Shown here piece by piece: positions 12,851 through 14,453 of a DNA stretch of 14,453 nucleotides. A program made the position numbers and the translations under genes. Position 1 is the first letter of the stretch; the number at the start of each line of letters is the position of its first letter. The notes below the pieces were generated by a model. It saw only the letters and a list, made by a program, of their open reading frames with translations. It was not told the origin of the DNA and ran no database searches. The stretch is from an uncultured Eggerthellaceae bacterium (GTDB lineage: Bacteria > Actinomycetota > Coriobacteriia > Coriobacteriales > Eggerthellaceae). Location of the stretch: the NCBI GenBank assembly GCA_910585565.1, contig CAJUFC010000216.1, forward strand, positions 1-14,453, in the 5' to 3' direction.

Positions 12851-13765
12851 GTGACCTTCAGCGAGCTCATTGCGCTCTATCTCTTCTTGGGTGGCACTGC
12901 GGCAGGAGCGTTTGTCCTGATGGCTGCGGCCCGCCTGTGGCGCGCCTGGTGCGCTTGGCGGCGCGGTGGCCGCGAGGCGGCGTGCGCTGGGAGCCGCGGC
13001 AGCTGGCTGGACGCCGTTGTGCCGGTCTCGCGATGGGTCTATGGCGTCGCCTTGGCCATGATGGTGGCCGGGCTTTTGTGCCTGCTGGCTGATCTGGGGC
13101 GGCCGGAGGCGTTCTATCTGCTGTTCACGCGCCCGTCCGGCAGCGTCATGTCCATAGGGGCGATTGCGGTGGCTTCGCTGACCCTGTGCATGGGACTGAC
13201 GCTTGCGTGCGAGCTGCTGGTGCTCGGTCCGTTCTGGCGGAAGGCTGCCTTGGTGGCAGAGGGAGTCGGCTGCGTCGCTGCCGTGGTGGTCATGGCGTAT
13301 GCCGGCATGTTGTTGCAGACGGTTGTCGCGGTGCCGCTGTGGCAGTCGGATTGGCTGTGGGTGCTGTTCTTGCTTTCGTCGCTGTCGTTCGGGTGCGCCG
13401 TGATTCTCTTGTGCGCATGCGCTTGCCGGGGCTACGCTGGTGCTGTGGCGCTCTGTCGCCGCTCGATGGCCCTCGATGCCGCCTTCATCGTCATGGAGGC
13501 AGCGGTAACGGTGGCCTTCTCCTGCTCGGTGGATGCGGCGTGTGCCGTGCAGCCCTTTCGGGCTCTGGCTGTGGGCGGTTTCGCCGCCTTGTTCTGGCTG
13601 GGGTTCGTCGGGTGCGGTATGCTGTTGCCCTTGATGGCCGAAGCTGCGTTGCTGCGCCGCCACGCTTCGGGTGCCGTTGTGGCGACCGTGGCGAGCTCGG
13701 TTTTGGCAGGTGGCTTGTGCCTGCGTCTCGTGATGGTAGGCGCTGGCGTGTCGGTGGCGATGTGA
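12851..13765 (+). CDS. NrfD/PsrC-family quinol-interacting membrane protein
   Basis: The 304-residue product has about eight helices and the family's opening LYLFLGGTAAGAFVL (9-23). The conserved loop DLGRPEAFYLLFTRPSGSVMS (81-101) closely matches the DLGRP...PxSxMSxGA pattern of NrfD/PsrC. These proteins exchange electrons between the quinone pool and a 4Fe-4S partner such as NrfC. No such partner is adjacent; the nearest is the DmsB-type protein 2.2 kb upstream. The start is GTG 12851 with CAGGAG (12836-12841) nine bases before it. The gap to the radical SAM gene is six bases, so the two are cotranscribed. A nearby ATG at 12844 is out of frame. The C-terminal half carries many cysteines (for example CACAC near 188-192), whose role is unclear. 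Confidence 0.87.
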   Translation: MTFSELIALYLFLGGTAAGAFVLMAAARLWRAWCAWRRGGREAACAGSRGSWLDAVVPVSRWVYGVALAMMVAGLLCLLADLGRPEAFYLLFTRPSGSVMSIGAIAVASLTLCMGLTLACELLVLGPFWRKAALVAEGVGCVAAVVVMAYAGMLLQTVVAVPLWQSDWLWVLFLLSSLSFGCAVILLCACACRGYAGAVALCRRSMALDAAFIVMEAAVTVAFSCSVDAACAVQPFRALAVGGFAALFWLGFVGCGMLLPLMAEAALLRRHASGAVVATVASSVLAGGLCLRLVMVGAGVSVAM

Positions 13766-13771
13766 GGAAGG

Positions 13772-14191
13772 GTGCGGCGGTTCGTGGCGAAGGAAGTCCC
13801 CATATTCGACTTCAACGACGGCAGCACGCTGCCGCTGTGGGTGCAGCTGCGTGACCGCATGGCATACCTCATCTCGTCGCGCTATTACGAGCCAGGGGAG
13901 AAGCTGCCAACGGTGCGCAGATTCGCTGCCGATCTCAAGATAGCCTACAACACCGTGAGCAAGGCATATATGGGGCTCGAGCGTGACGGGTATGTGACCA
14001 CCGTGCGCGGCAGCGGCGTGTTCGTGAACGACTTGTCTGTGCTGCCGGACGTGGGCCCGCGCGCAGACCTCATGGTGGAAGAGTTCGTGGAGAGCTGCCT
14101 AGAGGTGGGCATGACCTACGAAGACATTCCCAAGCTGGTGTCAAAGCATGTGCGGAGAATGAGGAAAGAGCATGAAGCAGCGGGGAAATAG
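13772..14191 (+). CDS. GntR-family transcriptional regulator, YtrA-like
   Basis: The 139-residue protein has a GntR winged-helix domain: PLWVQLRDRMAYLISSRYYEPGEKLPTVRRFAADLKIAYNTVSKAYMGLERDGYVTTVRGSGVFV. It has only a short helical tail of about 45 residues, the YtrA subfamily layout without an effector domain. Such regulators usually repress their own operon, often with transporter genes. GTG 13772 lies one base after the AGGAAGG SD (13765-13771), which is too close; GTG 13784 (12 bases) is an alternative start giving MAKEVPIF. The gene begins six bases after the NrfD gene and overlaps the next gene by 20 bases. It is therefore the only regulator encoded within the oxidoreductase locus. Confidence 0.9.
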   Translation: MRRFVAKEVPIFDFNDGSTLPLWVQLRDRMAYLISSRYYEPGEKLPTVRRFAADLKIAYNTVSKAYMGLERDGYVTTVRGSGVFVNDLSVLPDVGPRADLMVEEFVESCLEVGMTYEDIPKLVSKHVRRMRKEHEAAGK

Positions 14192-14453
14192 CGGGGTGTC
14201 ATCCTTTCACGAGAAGGATTCCTATCGCCGGTCCGAGATGGAGTTCGGCGTTGCTGCCGATGCCTATCGCTCGGACCCCAGCCACAAGGCCACGCGCAAC
14301 GGAGCGGTGTCCTTTCCGATAGTCCTGGCTGCAGGGCTGGCGGTGGCGGTGGTGGCGCTCTGGTGGCTTGCGGCCGGGTCGATTGGACTTGCGGGAGTGG
14401 CTTGCGCTGTCGTGGCGGCCTTGGTCGTCTTGCTGTCGGTGCATGTATGTATG
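14172..14453 (+). CDS. Membrane protein of unknown function, N-terminal part, runs off the window
   Basis: ATG 14172 lies four bases after a GAGGAAAG SD (14161-14168), and the frame stays open for 94 codons to the last base. Residues 1-45 are polar and charged, with SEMEFGVAADAYRSDP at 21-36. Two helices follow at about 48-67 and 71-91, so the N-terminus and any C-terminal continuation are probably on the same side. It overlaps the GntR gene by 20 bases, which implies translational coupling and a regulator-target relationship. YtrA-type regulators often precede ABC transporter genes, but no ATPase motif is visible in the available part, so the family is undetermined. Confidence 0.68.
   Translation, partial: MKQRGNSGVSSFHEKDSYRRSEMEFGVAADAYRSDPSHKATRNGAVSFPIVLAAGLAVAVVALWWLAAGSIGLAGVACAVVAALVVLLSVHVCM

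Noticed and set aside
12359..13663. 434-codon open frame antisense to the radical SAM and NrfD genes
   Set aside because: Low-complexity Gln/Arg/His-rich translation without domains, opposite well-supported genes.
1..14453. CRISPR arrays, tRNA or rRNA genes, insertion sequences
   Set aside because: No regularly spaced direct repeats, cloverleaf-like sequences, rRNA segments, transposase frames or paired terminal repeats were seen.

Overview
This window comes from a GC-rich, anaerobic actinobacterium, most likely a member of the Coriobacteriia (Eggerthellaceae; Slackia, Eggerthella or Adlercreutzia-like). The assignment is an inference from three things: high GC with GTG starts and strong Shine-Dalgarno (SD) sites, an L10-leader/rplJL block, and a Tat-exported DMSO-reductase-type molybdoenzyme operon with its own TorD chaperone, a gene type that is highly expanded in that family. 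Nothing in the window names the species.

Layout. (1) 1-2539: the 3' end of an AcnA-type aconitase, followed one base later by a 654-residue three-helix membrane protein of unknown function. (2) 2579-3906: a promoter, an L10 ribosomal-protein leader ending in a terminator-like attenuator, rplJ, a hairpin-rich spacer, rplL and a strong terminator. (3) 3980-5139: an orphan FitA-like ribbon-helix-helix antitoxin with no toxin partner, then tcdA (t6A-cyclising dehydratase), possibly with a leaderless start. (4) 5199-6068, minus strand: a baeRF-type (bacterial release-factor-like) protein, convergent with tcdA. (5) 6069-6583: a 515-base divergent intergenic region with no convincing gene. It holds a striking pair of tandem dyads overlapping a promoter. 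(6) 6584-10595: a three-gene oxidoreductase operon in the order anchor (DmsC-like), catalytic (DmsA-like, Tat signal), electron transfer (DmsB-like, four 4Fe-4S sites), closed by an intrinsic terminator. (7) 10662-14453: a tightly packed second group: TorD-family chaperone, radical SAM protein with an extra N-terminal cysteine cluster, NrfD-family quinol-interacting membrane protein, YtrA-type GntR regulator, and the start of a two-helix membrane protein running off the window.

How they may work together. Groups 6 and 7 look like one respiratory locus. The anchor would oxidise menaquinol, DmsB would carry electrons over four clusters, and the exported DmsA-like subunit would reduce an unknown substrate. 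TorD would load the molybdopterin cofactor and hold the Tat substrate. The radical SAM protein and the second NrfD-type anchor are not standard DmsABC parts, and they are the best candidates for an undescribed extension of the system. The substrate cannot be read from the sequence.
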